Below, piece by piece: positions 17,629 to 25,672 of a stretch of 43,445 nucleotides of DNA. Source of the stretch: Anaerolineales bacterium (lineage in GTDB: Bacteria > Chloroflexota > Anaerolineae > Anaerolineales > UBA11579); contig JAFGRA010000173.1 of NCBI GenBank assembly GCA_016935415.1, positions 1 through 43,445 on the forward strand, in the 5' to 3' direction. How positions within the stretch are numbered: the stretch's first letter is position 1; every line of letters begins with the position of its first letter. The notes under the pieces were generated by a model, which had not been told where the DNA came from, searched no databases, and worked only from the letters and a program-made list of their open reading frames with translations. The position numbers and the translations under genes were made by a program.

Positions 17629-18525
17629 TCAATCCTTGGTCTTGCGCCACTGCACCATAATCACTGCGATCACCACCACCAGCATTCCGGCGGCTTCCAG
17701 CCAGGTGACGCGTTCACCCAGGAATATCCAGGCCAGTACAGCAATCTGGATCAGCATGGTGTTGTTGATAATGCCGGACTCCATTGCACTCAGCGTTCGC
17801 AAGGTGTGATTCCAGAGCGTGAAAGCAAAGGCCGTATTAATTACTGCCAGCCAGACGATCAACCCCCACGACAGCCAACTCAGATGCGGGACGCCTTCAA
17901 CCACCAGGGCAATCGCCATCATCAAGATCGAACCGATGCCCATACTGACCACAGTCACCGTGAGTGGGTGCAGGCGGCCGCCGCGGTTGGCGTAGCGCCC
18001 CATCACCGCCGCCACCGAGGTTGCCAGTACGTTCACAGCTGCAATGATGTATCCGATCACCTGTGCCTGTGGGATAGCGACCGGATAGAAATACAGGTAC
18101 ACCCCCACCATGAACATCCCAATCCCCGCCCACTGCAAACCGGTGGGAAATTCCTTCAATGTGGGGATGCCCAACAGGGCGATGACTATGGCGCTGAAAT
18201 TGAGCATCAGGCTGAAGGTAATCGCCGGTAGGTATTTCAGTCCCAGGAATTGAGATGACTGCGTGACCGTATAATAGACCACCCCCAACGCCAACAGCCC
18301 GAGCCAATCCCGCCGGGTGAGTTCTTTCAGGCGGGTGGCCTTGGGTGAGCGCAGGTAGAAAGGCAGCAAGACCAGGAAAGCCAGGAAATAGCGCAGTCCG
18401 GCAAAAGTGATTGCCGGAATATCCTGCAAACCGAACTTGACGATCACCCAGGAAGTCGACCACAAAAAGGTAACGAAGAAGGCTTGTAAGATGGCAGTAA
18501 CACGGGGATTTTTCGGTTCGCTCAT
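17629..18525 (-). CDS. EamA/DMT family transporter
   Basis: A membrane protein of 298 residues with ten hydrophobic segments arranged as two EamA repeats. Typical features are FVTFLWSTSWVIVKFGLQDIP near the N-terminus, the first-repeat end LQWAGIGMFMVGVYLYF, and the second repeat from AAVNVLATSVAAVMGRYAN through TLSAMESGIINNTMLIQIAV to LEAAGMLVVVIAVIMV. Drug/metabolite transporters of this family export amino acids, metabolites or nucleotide sugars; no substrate can be inferred. I start at MSEPKN (ATG at 18523-18525); an ATG four codons upstream is also possible. It lies immediately beside the candidate origin region and is the last minus-strand gene before the gene orientation becomes mostly plus. 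Confidence 0.9.
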   Translation of the reverse strand: MSEPKNPRVTAILQAFFVTFLWSTSWVIVKFGLQDIPAITFAGLRYFLAFLVLLPFYLRSPKATRLKELTRRDWLGLLALGVVYYTVTQSSQFLGLKYLPAITFSLMLNFSAIVIALLGIPTLKEFPTGLQWAGIGMFMVGVYLYFYPVAIPQAQVIGYIIAAVNVLATSVAAVMGRYANRGGRLHPLTVTVVSMGIGSILMMAIALVVEGVPHLSWLSWGLIVWLAVINTAFAFTLWNHTLRTLSAMESGIINNTMLIQIAVLAWIFLGERVTWLEAAGMLVVVIAVIMVQWRKTKD

Positions 18526-18619
18526 GGCCCCAATCATAATCGAGAGGCCTGTTTTAGCATAGATAGCCCCCATAGCCCCTATTTTTTAGAAAAATAGTAC
18601 CTTTTTCCTATTCAAAACC

Positions 18620-19200
18620 CCTAAATTCGCCCACATATGGGAGCTTGCAAAACAGTTAGGTTTACCCTAAAACTGTGGATAACTGTGTGTATACTGTGGA
18701 TAAACGCATTAAACTGGGGAGAACTTGTCTATTTATTAAGAACCGATTAACAAAGCATACCCCCATATATGGGGGGTGGTTTTAAGTGGCTTTACAGATA
18801 TAGGAAAGTGAGCCATCAGCACAAAATGGTTATCCTCTGGAAAGAAAAACATCCCCATTTTATCCCATGCCCGGATGGGGATAAATCTACAGACATTCGC
18901 CCCTACAAACACGGTCGCTAAAAATAGGTTCCCCTGCATATAGCATGAATTTGCCCTTCGAAAGATTTTACCCACATATCCACAGGCCCTACTAAGATTA
19001 CTATATTAACTTAATTATCCTCATGTGAATAAATTAAAAAGAACAACTCTTTAAAAAAATCGTTCTTCGGTATGCAAAAAAACTTTCATAGCAAACATAA
19101 ACGCAAATAGCCCGAAAGAAAAATATTTACCTCTTTTGTAGTTTACCAAATTTGCTTTACTTTTATCATCACCACTTTTTGGAAATACAAATACGTTATA
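18620..19200. other. Candidate chromosomal replication origin (DnaA-box cluster, AT-rich, gene-free)
   Basis: The gap 18526-19250 has no convincing gene. Two perfect TGTGGATAA boxes (reverse complement of TTATCCACA) lie at 18674-18682 and 18695-18703, with TGTGTATAC between them at 18686-18694. Further boxes are TGGGGATAA (18876-18884), ATATCCACA (18976-18984), TTATCCTCA (19015-19023) and TGTGAATAA (19024-19032). Stretch 18990-19200 is very AT-rich and could be the unwinding element. Palindromic CCCCCATATATGGGGG (18760-18775) and CACATATGGG (18632-18641) are also here. Base composition of the plus strand changes from C-excess to G-excess across it. No dnaA, dnaN or gyrB is in the window, so this rests on sequence signals only. 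Confidence 0.55.
18896..18910 (-). repeat. GTAGGGGCG repeat, single arm
   Basis: On the minus strand this reads GTTTGTAGGGGCGAA, matching the arm of the palindrome at 3151-3178 including its flanking TTTGT. No second arm is found nearby, so it is a half or decayed copy. Confidence 0.5.
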
Positions 19201-19250
19201 CTTATATCAGACCATATCGGGAAGAATTCATTTACGGAAGGAGATAAGCT

Positions 19251-19934
19251 GTGAGCACAACGCTTACTTTTTATGGACAGGCATCCTTTGGGGTAGAAAC
19301 CGCAGGATTCAAATTGGTCATCGATCCATTCTTTACGGGGAACCCTCTGGCACCAATCAGTGCCGAAGAAGTCGAGGCAGATTATTTGCTGGTCAGTCAT
19401 GGGCATGGCGATCATATTGGCGATACGATCCCGATTGTTAAACGCACCGGAGCTAAAGTGATTACTACAGCGGAGATTGCTGGATGGTTGGGGAAGCAAG
19501 ATATCGAGGCCCACCCCCAGCATATCGGCGGCGGTTTCCACCATCCCTTCGGGTATCTCAAATTCACCCAGGCGTTCCACGGCTCCGGTTTACCGGATGG
19601 TTCTTATGGCGGCATGCCGGCTGGCTTCTTGCTGACCACCAAAGCCGATAAAAAGATTTATTTTGCCCAGGATACCGGACTGTTTGGTGATATGAAATTG
19701 TATGGTGATGAAGGTCTGGATGTGGCTTTCCTCCCCATTGGTGATAACTTCACCATGGGGCCGGATGATGCTCTGCGGGCAGTCAAACTGCTGCGGCCGA
19801 AAACTGTGGTCCCGATGCATTACAATACCTGGCCCTTGATCGAGCAAGATCCGCAAGCCTGGGCCGAACGCGTGCGTGCCCAAACAGACTCTAAGGTGAT
19901 CGTTATGCAACCGGGAGAGACGTTAGAAGTATAG
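19251..19934 (+). CDS. UPF0173 metal-dependent hydrolase, metallo-beta-lactamase fold
   Basis: A 227-residue cytoplasmic protein matching the UPF0173 (YtkL-like) group. The metal-binding motif is SHGHGDHIGD with His50, His52, Asp54 and His55. Further ligands are the GGGFHHPFG region, the Asp in YFAQDTGLFGDM, and the late His in VVPMHYNTWPLIEQDP. Such enzymes bind two zinc or similar ions; the physiological substrate is not established. The start codon is GTG at 19251, supported by GGAAGGAGA at 19236-19244; no ATG fits. It is the first gene right of the candidate origin and is followed by a strong terminator, so it is probably a single-gene unit. Confidence 0.9.
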   Translation: MSTTLTFYGQASFGVETAGFKLVIDPFFTGNPLAPISAEEVEADYLLVSHGHGDHIGDTIPIVKRTGAKVITTAEIAGWLGKQDIEAHPQHIGGGFHHPFGYLKFTQAFHGSGLPDGSYGGMPAGFLLTTKADKKIYFAQDTGLFGDMKLYGDEGLDVAFLPIGDNFTMGPDDALRAVKLLRPKTVVPMHYNTWPLIEQDPQAWAERVRAQTDSKVIVMQPGETLEV

Positions 19935-19965
19935 GCGCTGAGTGAACGGTAATCAATGATTAGGG

Positions 19966-20010
19966 AAAACTTCCGTAGATAAATCAGTTGTTTTCGGAAG
20001 TTTTGTTTTT
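19966..20010 (+). terminator. Rho-independent terminator
   Basis: AAAACTTCCG (19966-19975) and CGGAAGTTTT (19995-20004) pair perfectly around a 19-base loop and are followed by GTTTTT. Confidence 0.8.
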
Positions 20011-20194
20011 GGTAGCAAAATGGAGAAGGTTTTCTTCCCCGAGTGCCTGATTACTCAGTAAAGGTTCCCTATTTCCGTAATATCCTGTTAAGATTTTAGT
20101 GGTACGATAAATGTGTAAAATGAAAAGAAACCCTCATTATGGGGTTGTTTACAATTTGAACTTATTGGTAGATCGAGTAGATTAGGAGGATCTG

Positions 20195-20836
20195 ATGATT
20201 AATAACCTCTTTGGACGACGAGAAGAAGAATCGCGTATGCGCCTGGAAGGGCGATTGCCCCCCGGCCAATCACTCACCCAGAAATTCCCGGTGCTGCATT
20301 ATGGCCCGGTGCCGCGCTTCGACCCCGCCACCTGGGACTTTCGGGTGTATGGTGATGTGGAAGAAGAAGTCACCTGGACGTGGGACGAGTTCAACAAATT
20401 GCCACGCACCAAGGTGAAGATGGATATCCACTGCGTGACGCGTTGGAGCAAATTCGACACCGAGTGGGAAGGGGTATACATCAGCACCTTGATCGATGAG
20501 GGCTTCATCAAGCCCAAGCCGGATGCCAAGTACATCATCCAGCACGCCGAATATGGCTTCACCGCCAACGTGCCGCTCGAACTGGCGCGTTCGGATAATT
20601 TCCTGTTGGCTACCCACTTTGAAGGCCAGCCGATCACCCCCGACCACGGCTACCCTCTGCGCGGGATTGTCGGTAATATTCCCCAGCGTGATGACCTCAA
20701 GGTGGTCTATTTTTGGAAAGGTGCCAAGTGGGTGCGGGCGCTGGAATTCCGGTCTGACGATAAGCTCGGGTTCTGGGAGCAGGCCGGTTACCACAACGAA
20801 GCCGACGTGTGGAAAGAACAGCGTTTCGCACGCTAA
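20195..20836 (+). CDS. Sulfite oxidase-like molybdopterin-dependent oxidoreductase
   Basis: A 213-residue protein that is essentially the Moco-binding domain of the sulfite oxidase fold, without haem or dimerisation domains. Cys80 in KMDIHCVTRWSKFD is the expected molybdenum ligand. The later blocks HAEYGFTANVPLEL, HGYPLRGIVGN, KGAKWVRALEF and GFWEQAGYHNEADVW are typical of small stand-alone members. Both the substrate and the electron partner are unknown. There is no Tat or Sec signal, so it appears cytoplasmic, unlike MsrP. TAGGAGGATC just upstream fixes the ATG at 20195. It is flanked by terminators, so it is a single-gene unit. Confidence 0.9.
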   Translation: MINNLFGRREEESRMRLEGRLPPGQSLTQKFPVLHYGPVPRFDPATWDFRVYGDVEEEVTWTWDEFNKLPRTKVKMDIHCVTRWSKFDTEWEGVYISTLIDEGFIKPKPDAKYIIQHAEYGFTANVPLELARSDNFLLATHFEGQPITPDHGYPLRGIVGNIPQRDDLKVVYFWKGAKWVRALEFRSDDKLGFWEQAGYHNEADVWKEQRFAR

Positions 20837-20862
20837 AAGTCAGCTCCAAACCTATCCAATCT

Positions 20863-20893
20863 AAAGCGGTGCATGCGCACCGCTTTCTTTTTT
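20863..20893 (+). terminator. Rho-independent terminator
   Basis: AAAGCGGTGC (20863-20872) and GCACCGCTTT (20877-20886) pair perfectly around ATGC and are followed by CTTTTTT. Confidence 0.92.
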
Positions 20894-20902
20894 GCTACCG
20901 AG

Positions 20903-20952
20903 AACTGACCGTTCATGACTTTAGAAAATATTCTAAAAACAAACGGTCAGTT
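20903..20952. promoter_or_regulatory. Nested double palindrome upstream of the first MacB-like ABC pair
   Basis: The outer arms AACTGACCGTT (20903-20913) and AACGGTCAGTT (20942-20952) are perfect 11-base inverted repeats. Between them lies a second palindrome, TTAGAA-AATA-TTCTAA (20921-20936). TGACCG/CGGTCA half-sites resemble operators of TetR-type regulators, but they are far apart here. It could be an operator or an RNA hairpin. A TATAAT follows at 20993-20998. The gap 20837-21173 holds only this, the terminator before it and the ABC leader. Confidence 0.5.
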
Positions 20953-21173
20953 ACCTAACAAAAATGTTTAGCAAATACTAATCTTCTACCAATATAATTT
21001 GAGAAGTTGTACGGTATATTTGATAGGGTTGGTGGTATTTTGTGGATGGCAATTTACCGCATGACAAAAACTAAATTTTGGTAAATCGTTTTGCGATTTC
21101 CAATGGAGCCAAAAGAATGAAAGTGCGGCCTGAAAAAACGGCGCATTTTCATATTACGGGAGTGCATCGATCC

Positions 21174-21983
21174 ATGCAATCAAATGAAAATGTAATCCAC
21201 CTGGAGGAAGTTTCCAAGGTGTACAAAGGCCCTGCCGGGGATATTCACGCGCTCAAGACCGTCGACCTGGAAGTCAAGCCGGGCGAGTTTGTGGGCGTCA
21301 AAGGCCCCTCAGGCAGCGGCAAGTCTACTTTATTAAATATGATTACCGGTATTGACCACCCAACTGAGGGGAATGTGACCGTCGCCGGGACCTCAATTGT
21401 GGATATGAGCGAGAATCAATTGGCGCGCTGGCGCGGCCGCCAGGTGGGCGTGATCTTCCAGTTCTTCCAACTGCTGCCCACGCTGACGATTGTGGAAAAC
21501 GTGATGCTGCCGATGGACTTCTGCGGCATGTACAAAACCAAGGAACGCCCGGAACGCGCCATGCACTTGCTCGAGCAGGTCGAATTGGCCGATCAGGCCC
21601 ATAAGCTGCCGAGCACACTTTCCGGTGGGCAAATGCAGCGCGCCGCCATTGCGCGGGCGCTCGCCAACGATCCGCCCTTGATCGTGGCAGACGAACCGAC
21701 CGGTAACCTGGATAGCAAGACCGCTGACCGCATTTTCCAATTGTTTGAAGGTCTGGTCGAGCGCGGCCGCACTTTCCTGATGGTCACCCACGATGATAAC
21801 CTCGCCACCCGTATTCCACGCGTGCTGCGCGTTTTGGATGGTGTATTGTACGATGATGTCAATCCCGATTACGTCGAAGCAAAAAAGCAGGATGTCCAAA
21901 TTCCTGAAGGGATGAACGGCGTCAATGGTAAGAATGGAGTGAAACACTACGATGAGAATCGGGTTGCTCAAGGTATGGCGTGA
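21174..21983 (+). CDS. MacB/LolD-like ABC transporter ATP-binding protein (copy 1)
   Basis: A 269-residue ATPase of the MacB/LolD/FtsE class. Motifs are GPSGSGKST (Walker A, 44-52), the Q-loop Gln in [26 protein letters not shown] (149-156), and [12 protein letters not shown] (Walker B with the catalytic Glu174). It pairs with the FtsX-type permease that follows. I start at the ATG at 21174, which aligns with the start of the paralogue at 25673. An upstream in-frame ATG at 21117 has a good GGAG eight bases away and would add 19 residues. The C-terminal tail is Asn/Gly-rich ([11 protein letters not shown]) and overlaps the permease gene by 32 bases, which suggests translational coupling. Confidence 0.93.
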   Translation: MQSNENVIHLEEVSKVYKGPAGDIHALKTVDLEVKPGEFVGVKGPSGSGKSTLLNMITGIDHPTEGNVTVAGTSIVDMSENQLARWRGRQVGVIFQFFQLLPTLTIVENVMLPMDFCGMYKTKERPERAMHLLEQVELADQAHKLPSTLSGGQMQRAAIARALANDPPLIVADEPTGNLDSKTADRIFQLFEGLVERGRTFLMVTHDDNLATRIPRVLRVLDGVLYDDVNPDYVEAKKQDVQIPEGMNGVNGKNGVKHYDENRVAQGMA

Positions 21984-24345
21984 TCTTTGGAATAACAAAG
22001 GCAGAACAATTTTAGTTGTGGTCAGCATCGCCGTGGGGGTGTTGGCGGTTGGCGTGACCACTTCTACTTTAACTCAGGTGACCGAGCAGATGAAAGCCGC
22101 GCACCTGGCATCCAATCCGGCGGCTGGGCACTTGCATTTGAGTGGATTCGTCGATGATGACACCATCGCCAGCCTGGGGAATGTAGATAATGTGGCCGAG
22201 ACCGATGGATATGCCCAGATCAATATTCATTGGAAAGCCTCACTTGAAGACTCAGAATGGCAGGAAGGCCGGCTGATTATGGTGCGGGATTACGCCGACC
22301 AGACGCTCGACCAGATGATCCTGGAAGAAGGCGCCTGGCCGGGTATTCAGGCTGGGGCAGTCAATGCTAATCACATTGAACCTTTTGATGCTCCTGGGCT
22401 GGGCGAAACCGTTTACCTGGAGATCAACGACCGGGCGCGCGCCCTGGACATCGGCGGTGCCGTCCACGACCCCTTTCAATACCCACCCCCATTTGAAACC
22501 AAAGCTGCCTTTTATGTCGACCGTCAGACCTTTTACCAGTTGACCGGCGTGGACGGCTATAATCAGGTTCGTTTCACACTTGCCGATTTCAGCGAAGATA
22601 ATGTGCACTTTGCTGCTACCGACATCGAAGACCGGCTAAAGGTTCAAGGGATTGTGGTCGGTTATGTGCAGGTGCTATCCCCTGATCGCGCTTTCTTTCA
22701 GGATGAGGTTGATGGCATCAGCTTTGTACTAATTACGATGGCATTGGCTTCGTTGGGATTGAGCACCATCCTGGTGATCAATACGATCAATGCCTTGATC
22801 GCCCAACAGGTGCCGCAGATCGGCATCATGAAAGCAGTTGGCGCGGTGCGCGGCCAAATTTTCTCGCTGTACCTCTCTGGTGTGACTGTGTACGGCATCC
22901 TGAGTCTGGCGGCAGCTGTGCCGCTGGGCGCGTTGGGCAGCAAGGTTCTCTCACAATACCTGTTGTATATGATCAACACGCCTCAGGTTACTTACAAACT
23001 CTTGCCGGCGACTTTATTGCTCCAGATCAGCACCGGTTTGCTTACGCCTTTATTGGCGGCTTTATATCCGATCTTGCAGGGTGTGCTCGTGGCGGTCGCC
23101 AACGCGCTGCGCCAGCGCGGCCTGATTTCCAACAATTACGGCGGCCGGCTTCTGGATAAGCTCTTGGGCCGGATCCGCGGTTTGCCGCGCCTGGGCATGC
23201 TTGCCTTGCGAAACACTTTCCGCCAACCCGGGCGTGTCTTCCTTACCCTACTCACCCTGGTCGTCTCCGGGGCGGTCTTTGTGATGGTAATGAGTACCCA
23301 TTATTCTTTCAACAAGACTCTCGAGCTTGTTTTCGATGGATTTGGCTATGATGTTCAGGTGGCTTTCGAGGAACCTCAGGTTTCTGCCAAGATTATCCCG
23401 CTGATCGAAGCGCGTCCCAATGTTGAGCGCACCGAGATGTGGACTTTTGCCCAGGGCAAGGCCGAGCTGCCAGGTATTCACATCCTGGAGCGGGAATATG
23501 AGATCGATGTTTATGGTGTGCCGGAGGATAGCCAATTGTTTTCGCCGGTCTTGCTGGAAGGGCGTTTGCTGCTGCCCGAAGACGGGCGTGCCCTGCTGCT
23601 CAACCGTAAGCTGGCTGATGATATGGGGGTGGGCATCGGTGACCAGATCGAGGTCAATCTGGGTGCCCCGGGAGATGGCGAATGGACGATCGTCGGGTTG
23701 ATCTTCGACCTGGGCGGCCGCGACCAGAACACGATCTACATGAACCTTGAACCGTTGAGCGCTGCTTTGAATCAGATCGGGCGCGCCAACATCGTTCAGA
23801 TCCACGCCAGTGAGAACACGCTGGATATGCAGCTGGCGGTGGAGAAAGATGTAAAGGACTACCTGGAAGGGCGTGGCATCGCGGTCAGATCGACCGACAC
23901 GGCCTGGGAGAACCGCGAACATACCAACGCCCAATTCAGTATCCTGACCACGGTCTTGCTGGTAATGACGGTCTTGATGGCCGTGGTGGGCAGCATTGGC
24001 CTGTCGGGGACGCTGTCGATCAACGTGCTTGAACGCACGCGCGAGATCGGCGTAATGCGAGCGCTGGGTGCGTCTTCGCTGGCGGTCAGTCTGATCTTCA
24101 TTGGTGAAGGGTTGATGCTGGGCATCGTCAGTTGGATGATCGGCATGCCGCTGGGCTATGCCGTAGCGCCGGCCTTCGTTAGTACGATCTCCAACCTGAT
24201 CAAATTGCCGATCCTGTATTTCCCCTCCCTGGACAGCATGGGCATCTGGCTGGCCGTGGTGGTGACCTTGTCGGTACTGGCAAGCTGGGCACCTGCCCGC
24301 CGGGCGACGATGATCAGTGTCAATGAAAGTTTGGCGTACGAATAG
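21952..24345 (+). CDS. FtsX/MacB-like ABC transporter permease (copy 1)
   Basis: A 797-residue permease with two FtsX-type halves. TM1 is near residues 18-40 ([19 protein letters not shown]), followed by a large extracytoplasmic domain, then three helices at about 255-385 ([20 protein letters not shown]...). A second unit starts at [20 protein letters not shown] near 425, with its own outside domain and three final helices at about 665-790. This eight-helix, duplicated plan is that of permeases in lipoprotein, peptide and macrolide transport systems, which use mechanotransmission rather than an alternating pore. The substrate is unknown. The start overlaps the ATPase gene by 32 bases. No adaptor gene follows here; the only adaptor is at 28916. 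Confidence 0.9.
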   Translation: MRIGLLKVWRDLWNNKGRTILVVVSIAVGVLAVGVTTSTLTQVTEQMKAAHLASNPAAGHLHLSGFVDDDTIASLGNVDNVAETDGYAQINIHWKASLEDSEWQEGRLIMVRDYADQTLDQMILEEGAWPGIQAGAVNANHIEPFDAPGLGETVYLEINDRARALDIGGAVHDPFQYPPPFETKAAFYVDRQTFYQLTGVDGYNQVRFTLADFSEDNVHFAATDIEDRLKVQGIVVGYVQVLSPDRAFFQDEVDGISFVLITMALASLGLSTILVINTINALIAQQVPQIGIMKAVGAVRGQIFSLYLSGVTVYGILSLAAAVPLGALGSKVLSQYLLYMINTPQVTYKLLPATLLLQISTGLLTPLLAALYPILQGVLVAVANALRQRGLISNNYGGRLLDKLLGRIRGLPRLGMLALRNTFRQPGRVFLTLLTLVVSGAVFVMVMSTHYSFNKTLELVFDGFGYDVQVAFEEPQVSAKIIPLIEARPNVERTEMWTFAQGKAELPGIHILEREYEIDVYGVPEDSQLFSPVLLEGRLLLPEDGRALLLNRKLADDMGVGIGDQIEVNLGAPGDGEWTIVGLIFDLGGRDQNTIYMNLEPLSAALNQIGRANIVQIHASENTLDMQLAVEKDVKDYLEGRGIAVRSTDTAWENREHTNAQFSILTTVLLVMTVLMAVVGSIGLSGTLSINVLERTREIGVMRALGASSLAVSLIFIGEGLMLGIVSWMIGMPLGYAVAPAFVSTISNLIKLPILYFPSLDSMGIWLAVVVTLSVLASWAPARRATMISVNESLAYE

Positions 24346-24349
24346 GGGA

Positions 24350-24396
24350 AACGAGAATCGATAAGCGAGAAACGAGATTCGAAATTCGTAATTCGA
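24350..24396 (+). repeat. Degenerate short-repeat tract (CGAGAA / ATTCG units)
   Basis: After the permease stop, short units recur: CGAGAATCGATAAGCGAGAA, then ACGAGATTCG, then AAATTCGTAATTCGAAAAG. It is a small low-complexity intergenic tract directly before the terminator and has no coding potential. Confidence 0.5.
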
Positions 24397-24427
24397 AAAG
24401 GGACGCATTTGCGTTCCTTTTTGTTTT
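24397..24427 (+). terminator. Rho-independent terminator of the first ABC pair
   Basis: AAAGGGACGC (24397-24406) and GCGTTCCTTT (24411-24420) pair with one G-U around ATTT and run into TTGTTTTT. Confidence 0.85.
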
Positions 24428-24442
24428 TCACAGGGAATGGTT

Positions 24443-24460
24443 GTAGGGGCGGCCCTCGTG
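24443..24460 (+). repeat. GTAGGGGCG repeat, single arm
   Basis: GTAGGGGCGGCCCTCGTG matches the dispersed repeat core at 3151 but lacks a clean second arm. It sits between the terminator of the ABC pair and the Nudix promoter. Confidence 0.5.
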
Positions 24461-24480
24461 ACCACCCGGACTTGTCCCGG

Positions 24481-24486
24481 TATAAT
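24481..24486 (+). promoter_or_regulatory. Possible -10 box of the Nudix gene
   Basis: TATAAT is 36 bases before the TTG start. GTGACC at 24459-24464 is a weak -35 at about the usual distance. Confidence 0.4.
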
Positions 24487-24522
24487 TTAGGAATTAGCAA
24501 ATATTCTTCATGAGGAAATCCC

Positions 24523-25164
24523 TTGTCCAAAACCATCCAAAAAGTGACCGGGTTCGTGATCCGGGAAGTGCAGGGTGAGCAGCAGCTTTTGGTCTTCCGG
24601 CATCCCTTCACCGGGATCCAGATTCCGGCCGGGACAGTAGAGATCGGGGAAGCACTGGAGGTCGCTGTGCTGCGTGAGGTGGCCGAAGAGGGCGGCCTGA
24701 CCGATGTGCGCATCGTTGAGTGTCTGGGGGTAGAACAGGTTCAACTTCCTGAAAACCAGCGCGTCGTGCTCGATCATCCGCGCGTCTACGCCCGCCTGGA
24801 CGATACCAGCTTCGATTGGGGCTATTTCCGGCGCGGAATTACGGTCGAGGTATTGCGCCAATCAGGTGCATTCACCCAGGTCAAATACGAGGAACTCGAC
24901 CGCGTGCCCGGCCCGCATTACGTGAGCATGAGCCTGATGGGTTGGGTGCCTACCGAATTGTTGGCCGCGACGCGTGAGCGGCACTTCTATTTGCTCGAAT
25001 TCAGCGGGGAGAGCGCGGACAGTTGGACGACGTTCACCGACAACCACACCTTCACGCCCTTCTGGGCATTGGTGAGTGATTTACCACGGATCATCCCGCC
25101 GCAAGACCGCTGGCTGGTGTATCTTCGCAAGGCCATCCCCCACGTCAAAATGAGAAGCAGTTGA
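24523..25164 (+). CDS. Nudix hydrolase
   Basis: A 213-residue protein with a full Nudix box near residues 38-60: GTVEIGE, seven residues, then REVAEEGGL, matching G-x5-E-x7-REUxEExGU. Nudix enzymes hydrolyse nucleoside diphosphates linked to another moiety, with magnesium bound by the box glutamates. The C-terminal 120 residues beyond the core are not a pattern I recognise, so the substrate is open. The start codon appears to be TTG at 24523, preceded by GAGGA; no ATG or GTG fits the N-terminal strand SKTIQKVTGFVIRE. It stands alone between the two ABC pairs with its own promoter. Confidence 0.88.
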   Translation: MSKTIQKVTGFVIREVQGEQQLLVFRHPFTGIQIPAGTVEIGEALEVAVLREVAEEGGLTDVRIVECLGVEQVQLPENQRVVLDHPRVYARLDDTSFDWGYFRRGITVEVLRQSGAFTQVKYEELDRVPGPHYVSMSLMGWVPTELLAATRERHFYLLEFSGESADSWTTFTDNHTFTPFWALVSDLPRIIPPQDRWLVYLRKAIPHVKMRSS

Positions 25165-25503
25165 CGCCGGGCAACAGGTCGGACATAATTTAGCTGTTGA
25201 ACTTTTTGTTTAGCGCATAAGTACTTTTTAAGCCCACCGCCGTCACCATTCTTCCGAATATTTCAATCCAAAAACACGTTTACAGGGTAGGAACCGCCCG
25301 GTGCTCAATCCACCCGGTAATCATCCTTTCGATGGATGGCGGATGCAAAGCTTGTTGATATGCTATGTGGAGTTGTTTTTAACCTGAAGGCTGGTGAAAC
25401 CAGAGTGCTGCTTTTTCGTCTAACCGAGTGAATGACCTCAACGGTATTGGAAGGAGAGCTAAACCTCAATGCTTTTTATGTAAACAACAGGTTAAAGACA
25501 ATC
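25165..25503. other. Gene-free stretch after the Nudix gene
   Basis: No open frame here looks coding and there is no clear terminator. The part 25378-25500 contains GGCTGGTGAAACCAGAG and a GGAAGGAGAGC that look like pieces of a structured or formerly translated leader, but I cannot assign them to any known element. Confidence 0.3.
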
Positions 25504-25654
25504 TTTGCTTGCAACATTTTTAAAAGTCGTACGTATATTGTATTGTAACCGCCGCTGTGACTGGTCATATGACCAGCGACACTAGGCAAAAGACCAGAAG
25601 GAAAATATAGTGGAATTGTTCCGCGTCGCCGGAGCATAAAAAGTTGCAAGCAAA
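25504..25654 (+). promoter_or_regulatory. Leader element closed by a perfect 12-base inverted repeat
   Basis: TTTGCTTGCAAC (25504-25515) and GTTGCAAGCAAA (25643-25654) are perfect arms 127 bases apart. The right arm ends 5 bases before the GGAGAG ribosome binding site of the second ABC pair. Inside are the palindrome CTGGTCATATGACCAG, a third GACCAG (25592-25597), GGAATTGTTCC (25612-25622) and a -10-like TATATT. It could be a structured RNA leader, a DNA-looping operator or a small mobile repeat. Confidence 0.45.
25561..25576. promoter_or_regulatory. Perfect 16-base palindrome, operator candidate
   Basis: CTGGTCATATGACCAG is a perfect palindrome 96 bases before the start codon of the second ABC ATPase. 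A further GACCAG half-site lies at 25592-25597, 21 bases from the second arm. The spacing suggests binding of a dimeric regulator on one face of the DNA. Confidence 0.5.
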
Positions 25655-25672
25655 CTTATTGGAGAGTGTGTC

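Noticed and set aside
18736-18975. 79-codon open frame on the minus strand in the origin region
   Set aside because: It has no ribosome binding site, an unusual composition, and crosses DnaA-like boxes and a dispersed repeat arm; it is more likely non-coding.
23248-24465. 405-codon open frame on the minus strand
   Set aside because: It is antisense to the first ABC permease, whose protein has clear FtsX motifs; the antisense product is His/Arg/Gln-rich with no recognisable domain.
25378-25500. Possible cobalamin riboswitch because of GGTGAAACCAGAG
   Set aside because: Only a few bases agree; the B12 box and the conserved GCCACTG element are not found in order.
25504-25654. Interpretation of the 12-base inverted repeat as an insertion sequence
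   Set aside because: There is no transposase frame between the arms and no target-site duplication; a regulatory leader or small repeat fits better.
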